Assembly (NCBI GenBank): GCA_018374635.1 | Contig: JAHAEW010000005.1 | Location: forward strand, 6,092 to 70,091 | Origin: Clostridiales bacterium | Lineage (GTDB): Bacteria > Bacillota > Clostridia > Oscillospirales > Oscillospiraceae | Direction: 5' to 3' | DNA: 64,000 bases | Shown: positions 43,909 to 53,090 of the stretch, piece after piece | Numbering within the stretch: the stretch's first letter is position 1 | Layout: every line of letters begins with the position of its first letter | Notes under the pieces: generated by a model | Database searches by the model: none | Told to the model about the DNA's origin: nothing | The model's input: the letters and a program-made list of their open reading frames with translations, nothing else | Position numbers and translations under genes: made by a program

Positions 43909-45093
43909 ATGGCATTCACAGTCATCAAGAACATCGGGATGATCCTCAGCGGCGATATTGAGAATCCGGTCCTGAAGGGCGACACCATCGTCATCGCCGA
44001 CGGCAAGATCGACGCGATCGGCGGCGAGGCGGTAGCCGCGATAGCCACTGCGGCCATCGCCAACGGAACCGAGGAGGGCAAGGTCATCGATGCGGCCGGA
44101 GCCACTGTGGCCCCCGGTTTCTTCGATACCCATGTACATACCACCATCGGGGACTACGCCCACCGCCAGTTTGCCAGCAACTTTATCGAGGGTGAGCTCC
44201 ACGGCGGCGTGACCACCATCATCTCCGCCGGTGAGTGCCATATGCCCGGCCGTCCCAAGGACCCTGCCGGCACCAAGGCCTTGGCTATCCTGGCGCACAA
44301 GTCCTTTGCGGCCCTCCGCCCCGCCGGCGTCAAGGTCCATGGCGGCAGCGTCATTCTGGAAAAGGGCATGACTGAGCAGGACTTCATCGACCTCAAGGAG
44401 CAGGGCGTCTGGACGGTGGGCGAGATCGGCCTGGGCAGCGTGAAGGACCCGGCCGACGCCGCCCCCATGGTAGAGTGGGCCCACAAACACGGCTTCAAGG
44501 TCCAGATGCACACCGGCGGCACTTCTATCCCGGGCAGCTCCACCGTCACGGCCGAGCAGGTCATGGCAACCAAGCCCGACGTCATTTCCCACATCAACGG
44601 CGGTCCCACCGCGGTTCCCCTGCACGAGGTGGATAAGCTGATGGACGAGACCGATTTCGCCATGGAGATCGTTCAGTGCGGCAATCCCAAGGTCACGGAC
44701 TATGTGGCCCGCCGGGCACGGGAGAAGGGACAGCTGGGCCGGATCATCTTCGGCAACGACGCCCCCTCCGGCACGGGCATCATCCCCCTGGGCATCCTGC
44801 GCAACATCTGCCAGGTGTCCTCTGTCTCCGGTATCCCCGGCGCGCAGGCGGTCTGTATGGCCACTGGAAACAGCGCCAAGGTGTACGGCCTGAACACCGG
44901 CGTCATCGCGGTGGGCCGCGAGGCCGACCTGGTGTGCATGGACGCCCCCATGGGGTCTGTGGCCAACACCGCCGCCGAGGCCTTTGAGTGCGGAGATATC
45001 CCCGGCATCAGCATCGTGCTCATCGACGGCGAGGTCAAGGTGACCAAGAGCCGCAACACCCCGCCCTGCAAGCGCGCGGCCAAGGTGGTATAA
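43909..45093 (+). CDS. ena: Enamidase (1,4,5,6-tetrahydro-6-oxonicotinate hydrolase)
   Basis: 394 residues, amidohydrolase superfamily. Metal ligands visible: His75 and His77 in FFDTHVHTT, a Glu in VGEIGLGSV, His in VQMHTGG and ISHINGG, and Asp in FGNDAPSG. In E. barkeri this Fe-Zn enzyme hydrolyses tetrahydro-6-oxonicotinate to ammonia and (S)-2-formylglutarate. Placement next to hnr supports the name. AAAGGAG before the ATG. The odd extra segment AVAAIATAAIANGTEEG (about 41-57) lengthens the first beta domain. Confidence 0.9.
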   Translation: MAFTVIKNIGMILSGDIENPVLKGDTIVIADGKIDAIGGEAVAAIATAAIANGTEEGKVIDAAGATVAPGFFDTHVHTTIGDYAHRQFASNFIEGELHGGVTTIISAGECHMPGRPKDPAGTKALAILAHKSFAALRPAGVKVHGGSVILEKGMTEQDFIDLKEQGVWTVGEIGLGSVKDPADAAPMVEWAHKHGFKVQMHTGGTSIPGSSTVTAEQVMATKPDVISHINGGPTAVPLHEVDKLMDETDFAMEIVQCGNPKVTDYVARRAREKGQLGRIIFGNDAPSGTGIIPLGILRNICQVSSVSGIPGAQAVCMATGNSAKVYGLNTGVIAVGREADLVCMDAPMGSVANTAAEAFECGDIPGISIVLIDGEVKVTKSRNTPPCKRAAKVV

Positions 45094-45107
45094 AAACAGA
45101 AGACCCG

Positions 45108-45141
45108 GTCCGCTCCGGGGATTGGAGACGCCGGAGCGGAC
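45108..45141 (+). other. Intercistronic hairpin between ena and hnr
   Basis: Perfect 11-bp arms GTCCGCTCCGG (45108-45118) and CCGGAGCGGAC (45131-45141) without a T-run; may protect or process the message. Confidence 0.55.
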
Positions 45142-45168
45142 CCAGGTATAGAAGGAGGCGAGACCGCC

Positions 45169-46680
45169 ATGGTCGTGGTGGATCGGGAGGCCTGTAAGGG
45201 CTGTACCCTGTGTGAAAAGAACTGTCCGCTGGATGCGGTCCACATTGTGGAGCGCAAAGCGGCGGTCTGTGAAGAGAAGTGCGCCGAGTGCGGCATCTGT
45301 ACCCGCGTTTGTAAATTTGGCGCCATTTCCCGCCCGGAGAAGTCCGCGGACGGGAGCGTGGTATGCTCCTCCTGCCCGGTGCAGTGCCATGTGCCCGTGG
45401 GACATACCGGCGCCTGTAAGCGCTACACCAATGAGAACGGCAAGCTGGTGCGCAACCGGAAGCTGGTGCTCCAGAACGACGCCGTGCATTACCCGGATGC
45501 CCGCCTGAACGGACCCATCATTACCGCGGTGGGCGCGGGGACCAACTATCCCTGTATCCGGCCCGCGCCCCACATCGTCTCGGAGGTCCGGGACGGAGTG
45601 GAGGTGGTCACGGTGGTCACCGAGGCGCCCCTGAGTTATTCGGGCGTCACGGTCAAGCTGGATACCAATACCTATATCGGAGAAGAGGGCGATCCGGTCT
45701 ACCGGGACGGCAAGCTGGTGGGCATGGTCAACACCGAGGAGTACGGCTCCAAGATGATCGCCGTGGGCGGCGCCAATAAGCTGACCGGTCCCGACGGCTT
45801 TACCGTGGCCCGCACCATCGTGGAGCTGGCCAACGGCGAGGAGGTGGAGCTCTCGGTCAACAAGAAGATCAAGATCCGCGTTCAGGCCGGGAAAGCCCCT
45901 GTCATCAACGGCGTGGAGGAGTCCAAGATGCGCATTGGCTGCGGCAGCGCCACGGTGGGTCTCTTCGCCAAGAAAATGAAGGAGGCGGTGGACGAGGTCA
46001 TCGTCATCGACCACCATGTGGTGGGGCTCTTTACCGAGCATCTGGCCGGCGCCGAGGTTGGCATGGAGTGGAGCGGCGTGGTGCCTAACGCCACCAAGTC
46101 CTCCCGGGGACGCTATTTCGGAGAACATGGCGCCGGTATTGGCGGCACCACCATCGCCACCCCCCGGGACGCCATCAAGCGCGTGGACATGACCCGGGCC
46201 AAGGCCGGCATGCAGATCCTGGTGACCAACACCACCGGCGAGATCCGCGCCCTCTTTGAGGTCCAGGCCGACGGCGATGTGAATGAGATCCCCATGACGG
46301 AAAAAGCTGCGGCGCTGGCTGATGACATTACCAGCAACTGCGAGTCCTCCCTGGCCTCCGTCATGTATGTGGGCGGAACCGGCGGCAGCGCCCGGGGCGG
46401 CGTATGCTCCAAGCCGGTGGCCATCACCAAGGCGGTCCATGAGGGCAAAGCGGTGCTGACCGTGGGCGGCGCGCCCGCCTACGTGCTCCCCGGCGGCGGC
46501 ATCAACTTTATCGTGGATGCCGGCAAGGTGGTGGACCACGGCTTTACCTGGGTGCCTACCCCCGCCACGGTGGCTCCGGTGGAATACACCATGACCAGAG
46601 CCGACTATGAGGCCATCGGCGGCCACATGGACTGCATCCGTCCCGCGGAGGAACTCCGCAAGGAAGTGGAGCAGGGGTAA
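45169..46680 (+). CDS. hnr: 6-hydroxynicotinate reductase
   Basis: 503 residues. The first 85 carry 13 cysteines: CKGCTLCEKNC (9-19) and CAECGICTRVC (38-48) for two [4Fe-4S] clusters, then Cys66, Cys69, Cys73 and Cys83, enough for the [2Fe-2S] cluster reported for the E. barkeri enzyme. That enzyme also holds a covalent flavin and reduces 6-hydroxynicotinate to 1,4,5,6-tetrahydro-6-oxonicotinate with ferredoxin. A Gly-Ser-Ala-Thr-Val stretch at about 259-263 is a possible flavin attachment site by analogy with ApbE targets, but this is speculation. GAAGGAGG lies upstream. Confidence 0.92.
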   Translation: MVVVDREACKGCTLCEKNCPLDAVHIVERKAAVCEEKCAECGICTRVCKFGAISRPEKSADGSVVCSSCPVQCHVPVGHTGACKRYTNENGKLVRNRKLVLQNDAVHYPDARLNGPIITAVGAGTNYPCIRPAPHIVSEVRDGVEVVTVVTEAPLSYSGVTVKLDTNTYIGEEGDPVYRDGKLVGMVNTEEYGSKMIAVGGANKLTGPDGFTVARTIVELANGEEVELSVNKKIKIRVQAGKAPVINGVEESKMRIGCGSATVGLFAKKMKEAVDEVIVIDHHVVGLFTEHLAGAEVGMEWSGVVPNATKSSRGRYFGEHGAGIGGTTIATPRDAIKRVDMTRAKAGMQILVTNTTGEIRALFEVQADGDVNEIPMTEKAAALADDITSNCESSLASVMYVGGTGGSARGGVCSKPVAITKAVHEGKAVLTVGGAPAYVLPGGGINFIVDAGKVVDHGFTWVPTPATVAPVEYTMTRADYEAIGGHMDCIRPAEELRKEVEQG

Positions 46681-46684
46681 GCCT

Positions 46685-47539
46685 ATGACAGCGGATGTGA
46701 TGCAGAACCTGAAACCGGGACAGGTGTTCGTGGATTTTGGCCCCGTCTCCATGGTGATCACCGCCAGCCGGAACGGGGAAGGGGATACGCAGCTGTGCCG
46801 CGCGGCATTCCCGGTCATTGCCGCCTGTCTGGAGGATCTGCGCCCATCCCTGGAGATGCTCCGCCGGTATCCCCCCCAGGTGGAGCTGGAACAGCTCACC
46901 GGAGCGGGTGAGACCATGGCCCGTGCGGTACTCCGGACCGGAGACCCCTGGCTTACCCCCATGGCGGCGGTGGCCGGAACGGTGGCTGACGCGGTAGCCG
47001 ATTTCCTCTTTGCGCAGGGGGCCGAGAAAGTCACCGCCAACAACGGCGGAGACATCGCCCTCCGCCTGGCGCCCGGCCAGAGCCTGGGGCTTGGCGTACT
47101 CTATGATCTGGAGCGGGGCGGAGTGGACCGGGTGGTCCACCTGACCGCCGAAAAGGGCGTGGGCGGAGTCGCCACCAGCGGACTGGGGGGACGGAGCCTG
47201 ACCACCGGCATTGCCAGCGGTGTGACGGTCTTTTCCCGCCGCTGTGCCCAGGCCGACGCTCTGGCCACCCTGCTGGCCGACCGATCCTGCATCGACTCCC
47301 CCGCCGTCCATACCCGTCTGGCGGGCGGGCTGGACCCGGACAGCGACATTGCCGGCCTCCCCGTGGTGGTGGCGGTGGATCCGCTGGGCCGGGAAGAAAA
47401 GGAGCGGGCGCTGGACCAGGTATTGCGGGAGGCGGAGGAGCAGTACCGCAGAGGAAACCTTCTGGCCTGTATCGCCACGGTGCAGGGCGTGACCGTCACC
47501 TATGACCCAAATGGGATTTTGGAAGAGAATATAACCTAG
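46685..47539 (+). CDS. UPF0280 family protein (ApbE-like flavin transferase fold?)
   Basis: 284 residues. Matches the UPF0280 group, which is distantly related to ApbE flavin transferases: MAAVAGTVADAVADFL followed by VTANNGGDIALRL, corresponding to the ApbE regions near the FAD and metal site, and later GGRSLTTGIASGVTVF with the Thr/Ser/Asp-type residues. It begins 4 bases after the hnr stop, so it is translationally linked to an enzyme known for covalently bound flavin. Inference: it attaches flavin to Hnr, or handles a related modification. No biochemical role is known to me. The ATG at 46685 has AGCAGGGG upstream. Confidence 0.8.
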   Translation: MTADVMQNLKPGQVFVDFGPVSMVITASRNGEGDTQLCRAAFPVIAACLEDLRPSLEMLRRYPPQVELEQLTGAGETMARAVLRTGDPWLTPMAAVAGTVADAVADFLFAQGAEKVTANNGGDIALRLAPGQSLGLGVLYDLERGGVDRVVHLTAEKGVGGVATSGLGGRSLTTGIASGVTVFSRRCAQADALATLLADRSCIDSPAVHTRLAGGLDPDSDIAGLPVVVAVDPLGREEKERALDQVLREAEEQYRRGNLLACIATVQGVTVTYDPNGILEENIT

Positions 47540-47564
47540 TTTTGAATAAAAGGAGTGTTTTTCC

Positions 47565-48182
47565 ATGAAAGAGCCTAAGATTCGCAAGATCGTCACCAAC
47601 CTGGAAGAAGTCTTTTACGAGGGCGGCGCGGACATGTCCGTAGAGAACGGCGAGAAGAAGTCCATCAAGACGGTCTCCGTGGCGGCGGTCATCAAGAATC
47701 CCTATGCCGGCAAGTGGCAGGAGGATCTGAGCGAGCTGACCGAGTACGGCGAGTATCTGGGCGACCTGCTGGCCCGCAAGGGTGCGGAGCTGCTGGGCGC
47801 CGAGAACGTGGAGACCTACGGCAAGGGCTGCCTGGTCGGCGTGGACGGCGAGCTGGAGCACTCCTCCGCCATGCTGCATCCCAAGGCCGGCAAGCCCATC
47901 CGTGACGCCATCGGCGGCGGCAAGTCCATCATCCCCTCCAACGAGAAGGTGGCCGGCGTGGGCGCCTCCCTGGACATCTCCCTGCACTACAAGGACGCCG
48001 CCTTCGTGCGCACCCACTACGGCTCCTTCGAGGTCCGTGTGCCAGACGCCCCCAAGGCCGATGAGATCATCATGGCCGTGGTCCTCTCCGACGGCGGCCG
48101 TCCCCACGCCACCGTCAACGGCGCCGGACGCATCGGCGGCCTTCAGAAATCTGAAGCCAAGTGCGAGGATGGCCTGCGCTGA
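47565..48182 (+). CDS. AA_synth (DUF1185/PF06684) family protein, function unknown
   Basis: 205 residues, containing the family's VAAVIKNPYAGKWQEDLSELTEYGEYLG stretch, then YGKGCLVGVDGELEHSSAMLHP and KAGKPIRDAIGGGKSIIPSN. The family name refers to a supposed amino acid synthesis role without good evidence. It is 25 bases downstream of the UPF0280 gene and ends in a terminator, closing the ena-hnr-UPF0280-AA_synth unit. It has no place in the known nicotinate pathway. Inference: an accessory role, such as handling unstable tautomers or intermediates. AAAGGAG before the ATG. Confidence 0.82.
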   Translation: MKEPKIRKIVTNLEEVFYEGGADMSVENGEKKSIKTVSVAAVIKNPYAGKWQEDLSELTEYGEYLGDLLARKGAELLGAENVETYGKGCLVGVDGELEHSSAMLHPKAGKPIRDAIGGGKSIIPSNEKVAGVGASLDISLHYKDAAFVRTHYGSFEVRVPDAPKADEIIMAVVLSDGGRPHATVNGAGRIGGLQKSEAKCEDGLR

Positions 48183-48210
48183 TCCGTACCAAGCCAATGC
48201 ATGACTGAGG

Positions 48211-48253
48211 AGCCCCCTCCGTCCGTCCGGTCCGGCGCTCGGAGGGGGCTTTT
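48211..48253 (+). terminator. Terminator inside the nicotinate cluster (before hgd)
   Basis: 11-bp stem AGCCCCCTCCG (48211-48221) and CGGAGGGGGCT (48240-48250), followed by TTTC after the closing T. Confidence 0.8.
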
Positions 48254-48396
48254 CTAAAGTACGGCATGACACACTGATGTAACGTAAGGATATGCGCGGG
48301 CCGTTGCGAACCCCGACTGAGACGCGGCGGGGACGGAACGCAGCCGTGGTCCGCAACGGCCCGAAGGATGGAAATTTGAGAAGTGGAGTGGTAAAG

Positions 48397-49293
48397 ATGA
48401 AAATTGGATTTATCGGCCTGGGCGCCATGGGCAAGCCTATGGCCTGCAACCTGATCGCCGCCGGCTATGAGGTGCACGCCTTCGATGTGATGGAGGCTGC
48501 GGTAAAAGAGATGGAGGGCAAGGGCGCCATCGGCGCCGCCACCGCCGGAGAACTGGCCGCCCGGGTGGACGTCATCCTCTGCTCCCTCCCCAATGCCAAG
48601 ATCGTAGAGGGCGTGATGACCGGCAAGGGAAGCGTCTTTGACAACTGCAAGAAGGGCACCGTCATCATCGACATGAGCTCCGTGGCCCCCAACAGCACCA
48701 AGGCCATGGCCCAGAAGGCGGCCCAGAAGGGGATCTCCTACATCGACGCGCCGGTCAGCGGCGGCGTGTCCGGCGCCACCGCCGGTACCCTCACCATCAT
48801 GGTGGGCGCCGACGACGAGACCTTCCAGAAGGTCAAGCCCGTGTTCGATGTGCTGGGCAAGAACATCTACCACATCGGCGAGGTGGGCGGCGGCGACGCC
48901 ATCAAGATGGTCAACAACCTCCTGCTGGGCTGCAATATGGCGGCTCTGGCCGAGGGCCTGACCCTGGGTGTCAAGTGCGGATTGTCGGTGGAGACCATGA
49001 AGGAGGTCATCTCGGTCAGCTCGGGCCGGAGCTATGCCCTGGAGGCAAAGCTGGAGAAGTTCATCATGGCCGACCAGTTCACCGGCGGCTTTGCCGTGGA
49101 TCTTCAGTACAAGGACCTGGGCCTTGCCCTGGAGGCCTCCCGCGATGAGAAGGTACCCCTGCCCATGACCGCCGCTGCGGTGCAGGTCTATGAGGCGGCC
49201 CGGGCCAAGGGCCAGGGCCGGGAGGACATGTCCTCCGTGGTCAAGGTCTGGGAGGACCTGACCGGCGCCAAGATCCGCGGGACCGGAAAATAA
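48397..49293 (+). CDS. hgd: 2-(hydroxymethyl)glutarate dehydrogenase
   Basis: 298 residues, 3-hydroxyisobutyrate/6-phosphogluconate dehydrogenase family. N-terminal NAD motif GFIGLGAMGKPMACNL, substrate motif DAPVSGGVSGATAGTL, catalytic Lys in GGGDAIKMVNNLL. In nicotinate fermentation it reduces (S)-2-formylglutarate to (S)-2-(hydroxymethyl)glutarate with NADH. ATG 48397 is the family start; the longer frame upstream is unlikely. It follows a terminator, so it probably has its own promoter in the 140 bases before it, which I could not pick out. Confidence 0.9.
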   Translation: MKIGFIGLGAMGKPMACNLIAAGYEVHAFDVMEAAVKEMEGKGAIGAATAGELAARVDVILCSLPNAKIVEGVMTGKGSVFDNCKKGTVIIDMSSVAPNSTKAMAQKAAQKGISYIDAPVSGGVSGATAGTLTIMVGADDETFQKVKPVFDVLGKNIYHIGEVGGGDAIKMVNNLLLGCNMAALAEGLTLGVKCGLSVETMKEVISVSSGRSYALEAKLEKFIMADQFTGGFAVDLQYKDLGLALEASRDEKVPLPMTAAAVQVYEAARAKGQGREDMSSVVKVWEDLTGAKIRGTGK

Positions 49294-49326
49294 GGCGGCC
49301 TGCGCCCAGAAAGGAGTTATGTGGTG

Positions 49327-50196
49327 ATGAAGCCATTTACTTATCATGCCCCCCGCTCTGTGGAGGAGGCCCTCTCCCTGCTGGAACAGCATCAGGCCAG
49401 CTGCGCCGTGGTGGCCGGCGGCACCGACGTGGTCATCGAGCTCAACGAAGGGGTCAAGCGCCCCGAGCATGTCATTGATATCAGCAAGATTTCCGAGCTG
49501 CGCTATGTGAAGGAAGAGGACGGCCTGGTCAAGCTGGGCGCGCTGGATACCTTCACTTCCCTGGAGCGCCATCCCTATGTGCAGGAGCATCTGCCCGCCC
49601 TCTATGAGACGGTCATCCATGTGGGCTCCCCCCAGATCCGGAACCTGGGCACCATCGGCGGCAACGTGGTCAACGCCTCCGTCGCCGGCGACTCGCCCAC
49701 GGTCTTCCTCACCTACGGGGCCGAAGTGGTGCTCAAGAGCACTCGCGGCGAGCGGATCATGACCATTGAGGAGTTCAATCAGGGCCCGGGCAACTGCCAG
49801 ATCCGGCCCGACGAGCTGCTCACCGAGGTGCGCTTCCCCGCCCCCGGCAAGGACGAGGCGGTGGGATACTTCAAGATCGGCAAGCGCAAGTCCCTGGCCA
49901 TTGTGGTGCTGGCGGTGAGCGTATATATCAAACGCACGGTGGATAACCGGGTGGAGGACGCCCGGGTGATCCTGGGCGCGGTGAGCAAGCACCCCATGCG
50001 GGTCCCCGTACTGGAGGAGGCCCTGAAGGGCCGTCCCCTGACGAGGGAGGCGCTGGAGGGGACCCTGCCGCTCTTTACCGACGCAGTGCAGGCGGCCATT
50101 GCCGACCGGCCCTCGGTCGTCTACAAGCGGGAGGGCGTCCGGGGCGCCGCCCGCCGGTGCTTTGATCAGATCCTCACCCAGTTTGGCCTGATGTGA
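49327..50196 (+). CDS. ndhF: Nicotinate dehydrogenase, FAD subunit
   Basis: 289 residues of the xanthine-dehydrogenase-family FAD-binding type. Flavin motifs VVAGGTD (about 28-34) and GTIGGNVVNASVAGDSP (about 109-125) are clear. It passes electrons from the 2Fe-2S subunit to NADP+. Starts GTG 49321, GTG 49324 and ATG 49327 are all in frame behind AAGGAG; I give the ATG. First of three contiguous genes for a molybdenum hydroxylase that adds hydroxyl at C6 of nicotinate. Confidence 0.9.
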   Translation: MKPFTYHAPRSVEEALSLLEQHQASCAVVAGGTDVVIELNEGVKRPEHVIDISKISELRYVKEEDGLVKLGALDTFTSLERHPYVQEHLPALYETVIHVGSPQIRNLGTIGGNVVNASVAGDSPTVFLTYGAEVVLKSTRGERIMTIEEFNQGPGNCQIRPDELLTEVRFPAPGKDEAVGYFKIGKRKSLAIVVLAVSVYIKRTVDNRVEDARVILGAVSKHPMRVPVLEEALKGRPLTREALEGTLPLFTDAVQAAIADRPSVVYKREGVRGAARRCFDQILTQFGLM

Positions 50197-50214
50197 GGCG
50201 AGGAGGAAGCAGAG

Positions 50215-50700
50215 ATGGAACAGATCACGATTCAATTCAACCTCAACGGCCGGGACGTCTCGGTTCAGGCCGATCCCAATAAGCGCCTGGTGGACTTCCT
50301 GCGGGAGGACATGGGCATGCTCAGCGTCAAGGAAGGCTGCGGCGAGGGCGAGTGCGGCGCCTGCACCGTTATCTACAACGGCGAGGCGGTCACCTCCTGC
50401 CTGATGCTGGCCGGCCAGGTGGAGGGCGGAAGCGTCATTACCCTGGAGGGCGTGGGCAGGGAAAACGGCGAGCTGGACGAGATCCAGCAGGCCTTTGTGG
50501 AGGCGGGCGCGGTACAGTGCGGCTACTGCACGCCGGGCATGATCCTCTCGGCCAAGGCCCTGCTGGACCGGAATCCCAAGGCCGGCCATGAGGAGATCCG
50601 CCGGGCCATGTCCGGCAATCTCTGCCGCTGCACCGGTTACAGCAAGATCATCCAGGCCGTGGAGATGGCCCGGGACGCGAAGGGAGGGGCTGCCGTATGA
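50215..50700 (+). CDS. ndhS: Nicotinate dehydrogenase, small [2Fe-2S] subunit
   Basis: 161 residues with both 2Fe-2S domains: plant-type ferredoxin motif [11 protein letters not shown] (about 42-52) with a later Cys, and the all-helical C-terminal domain with CGYCTPGM and CRCTGY. Transfers electrons between molybdenum cofactor and FAD. GAGGAGG precedes the ATG. Its end overlaps the start of the molybdenum subunit by 4 bases. Confidence 0.93.
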   Translation: MEQITIQFNLNGRDVSVQADPNKRLVDFLREDMGMLSVKEGCGEGECGACTVIYNGEAVTSCLMLAGQVEGGSVITLEGVGRENGELDEIQQAFVEAGAVQCGYCTPGMILSAKALLDRNPKAGHEEIRRAMSGNLCRCTGYSKIIQAVEMARDAKGGAAV

Positions 50701-53012
50701 AGCCGGAGACCAAGGTTTTGGAGCGGGAAAAGCTGGAGGCGGCCAGCGCGGTCCAGGCCGGACACGCGGTTCTGGGCAAGAGCGTAGTCAAGAAAGACAC
50801 CATGGAGAAGGTCCGGGGTACCGCCCGCTTTGCCGCCGATCTGGAGATGCCCAACATGCTCTATGGCGGGGTGTTCCGCAGCACGATCACGGCCGGATAC
50901 ATCAAGTCCTTTGATCCCTCCGCGGCGCTTGCCATTCCGGGGGTGGCCTGTGTGCTGACCTCCAAGGACATTCCGGGCAAGAACCGCATCGGCATCATCC
51001 TCAAGGATGAGCCCATCCTGGTGGACGACAAGATCCGCCGCTATGGCGACGCCATTGCCGTGGTGGCAGCCGAAACGCCCGACCTGCTGGAGGACGCGCT
51101 GGCGGCCATCCGGGTGGAGTATGAGGAGATCGAGCCGGTCCTCTCGGTGGAGCGGGCCGCCCAGGCAGATGCCCCCAAGATCCACGGGGACACCAATGTC
51201 CACCAGAGCAAGCACCTGGAGCACGGAAATGTGGACGAGGCCTTTGCCAAGTGCGACATCATCATCGAGAACGACTATGAGACCCCCATGCTCTCCCATA
51301 TGTTCATTGAGCCGGACGGCGGCCTGGCCAGCTATGAAAACGGCATCATGACGGTGTACGCCTCCACGCAGAACCCCCACTATGACCGGGGTGAGGTGGC
51401 GGCCATGCTGAACTTCCCCAACAACCGGGTCAGCTCGGTGCAGGTGACCACCGGCGGCGGCTTCGGCGGCAAGCTGGACATCTCGGTCCAGTGCCATGCG
51501 GCCCTGCTCTCCTACTATACCAACCGCCCGGTCAAGATGGTGCGCAGCCGGAAGGAGTCCACCATGGTCTCCTCCAAGCGCCATCCTATGAAGATGCACT
51601 ATAAGACCGGCGCCACCAAGGACGGCAAGATCCTGGCCGTGGAGGCCACGCTGCTGGGCGATACCGGCGCCTATGCCTCCTATGGCCCCGCGGTCATCAC
51701 CCGCGCCGCCGTCCATGCGGCCGGCCCCTATGAGATCCCCAACGTCCGGGTGGACGCCACCTTCTACTATACCAACAATCCCATGGCGGGCGCCTTCCGC
51801 GGCTTCGGCGTGCCTCAGGTGGCCGTGGCCCATGAGGGTCAGATGAACGCACTGGCCAAGGCGCTCAACATGGACCCCATCGACATCCGCATCCTCAATG
51901 CCCACCGTCCGGGCTCCATGACGGCCACCGGTCAGGTGCTGGACGACGGCGTGGGATTTGTGCAGTGCCTGGAAGCGGTGAAGAAAAAGGCGGCGGAAGT
52001 CCTGCCTCCCTGTGTGCCAACCGCACCCCATAAGCGCCGGGGCAGAGGGTACGGGGCCATGTATTACGGCATCGGCAATACCGGACTGCCCAACCCGGCG
52101 GGCGCTTTCGTGGAAGTGCTCCCCGATGCCAGCGTCAACCTGATGGTTGGCTGCGCCGACATCGGCCAGGGCTCCACCTCCGCCATGGCCCAGATTGCCG
52201 CGGAGGAGCTGGGCCTCGAATATGAGGACATCCGGGTCACCGCCGCCAATACCCAGGTCACCCCCGAGGGCGGCGCCACCTCCGCCAGCCGCCAGACCTT
52301 TATTTCGGGCAGCGCCACCATGCTGGCGGCCCGCATGGCCAAGGCGACCCTGGCCGAAGTGGCATCGGCTTATCTGAAGGTCCCGGTGGAGGGGCTTGTG
52401 TTCCGGCATCGGGAGATCTTCTCCGCTGCCGACCCCACGGTCAAGATGACCTATCCGGAGCTGATGGGTGAGATGAAGCGCCTGGGCAAGCTGGCGCTGG
52501 GCTGCGGCTCCTATAACCCCAAGACCACCGGACTCAACCCCGCGGATATGTTCGGTATTCCCTTCGAGGTGTACTCCTACGCCGCCACTCTGGTGGACCT
52601 GGAGGTGGACACCGAGACCGGTCTGGTGGATGTGCTCAACGTGATCTCGGCCCACGATGTGGGTACCGCGGTCAACCGCCAGGCGGTGGAAGGACAGATC
52701 GAGGGCGGTGTGGTCATGGGCACCGGCTTTGCCCTGCTGGAGAAGATCGAGACCAGGGACGGACGCATCACCAACCCGGTGTTCTCCAAGTATCTCCTGG
52801 CCACCTCCATGGACGCCCCCAACATCTACCCCATTGTGGTGGAGAGCGGCAATGGAGAGGCCGGCCCCTTCGGCGCCAAGGGCGTGGGCGAGCCCGCCCT
52901 GATCCCCACCATCCCGGCGACCGCCGACGCGGTGGAAAACGCGCTGAACATCCGCTTCGGCAGGCTTCCCATCCAGCATCTGGACATCATGCGGGAGCTG
53001 AACAAGAAATGA
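50697..53012 (+). CDS. Nicotinate dehydrogenase, molybdopterin subunit (single polypeptide)
   Basis: 771 residues covering the whole Mo subunit of xanthine-dehydrogenase-type hydroxylases. Motifs: [11 protein letters not shown] (Mo cofactor region), [27 protein letters not shown] and the catalytic Glu loop [11 protein letters not shown] near the C-terminus. In E. barkeri the same part is split into NdhL and NdhM; here it is one chain, the ordinary family state. The E. barkeri enzyme needs labile selenium; whether this one does cannot be read from sequence. By position it corresponds to ndhL plus ndhM. Confidence 0.9.
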   Translation: MKPETKVLEREKLEAASAVQAGHAVLGKSVVKKDTMEKVRGTARFAADLEMPNMLYGGVFRSTITAGYIKSFDPSAALAIPGVACVLTSKDIPGKNRIGIILKDEPILVDDKIRRYGDAIAVVAAETPDLLEDALAAIRVEYEEIEPVLSVERAAQADAPKIHGDTNVHQSKHLEHGNVDEAFAKCDIIIENDYETPMLSHMFIEPDGGLASYENGIMTVYASTQNPHYDRGEVAAMLNFPNNRVSSVQVTTGGGFGGKLDISVQCHAALLSYYTNRPVKMVRSRKESTMVSSKRHPMKMHYKTGATKDGKILAVEATLLGDTGAYASYGPAVITRAAVHAAGPYEIPNVRVDATFYYTNNPMAGAFRGFGVPQVAVAHEGQMNALAKALNMDPIDIRILNAHRPGSMTATGQVLDDGVGFVQCLEAVKKKAAEVLPPCVPTAPHKRRGRGYGAMYYGIGNTGLPNPAGAFVEVLPDASVNLMVGCADIGQGSTSAMAQIAAEELGLEYEDIRVTAANTQVTPEGGATSASRQTFISGSATMLAARMAKATLAEVASAYLKVPVEGLVFRHREIFSAADPTVKMTYPELMGEMKRLGKLALGCGSYNPKTTGLNPADMFGIPFEVYSYAATLVDLEVDTETGLVDVLNVISAHDVGTAVNRQAVEGQIEGGVVMGTGFALLEKIETRDGRITNPVFSKYLLATSMDAPNIYPIVVESGNGEAGPFGAKGVGEPALIPTIPATADAVENALNIRFGRLPIQHLDIMRELNKK

Positions 53013-53017
53013 CCCAT

Positions 53018-53050
53018 AGGCGGAGGGACCCGTGGGTCTCTCCGCCTGTT
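53018..53050 (+). terminator. Terminator after the nicotinate dehydrogenase genes
   Basis: 14-bp stem with one G-U pair: arms 53018-53031 and 53034-53047 (core AGGCGGAG / CTCCGCCT), then GTTTC. Confidence 0.75.
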
Positions 53051-53090
53051 TCTCTGTGAGACAAACCGGAACGAATTGGAGTGAACGGCT

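Noticed and set aside
43822..47055. Minus-strand open frame of 1077 codons opposite ena and hnr
   Set aside because: Shadow frame: the sense strand encodes metal and cluster motifs and proper ribosome binding sites.
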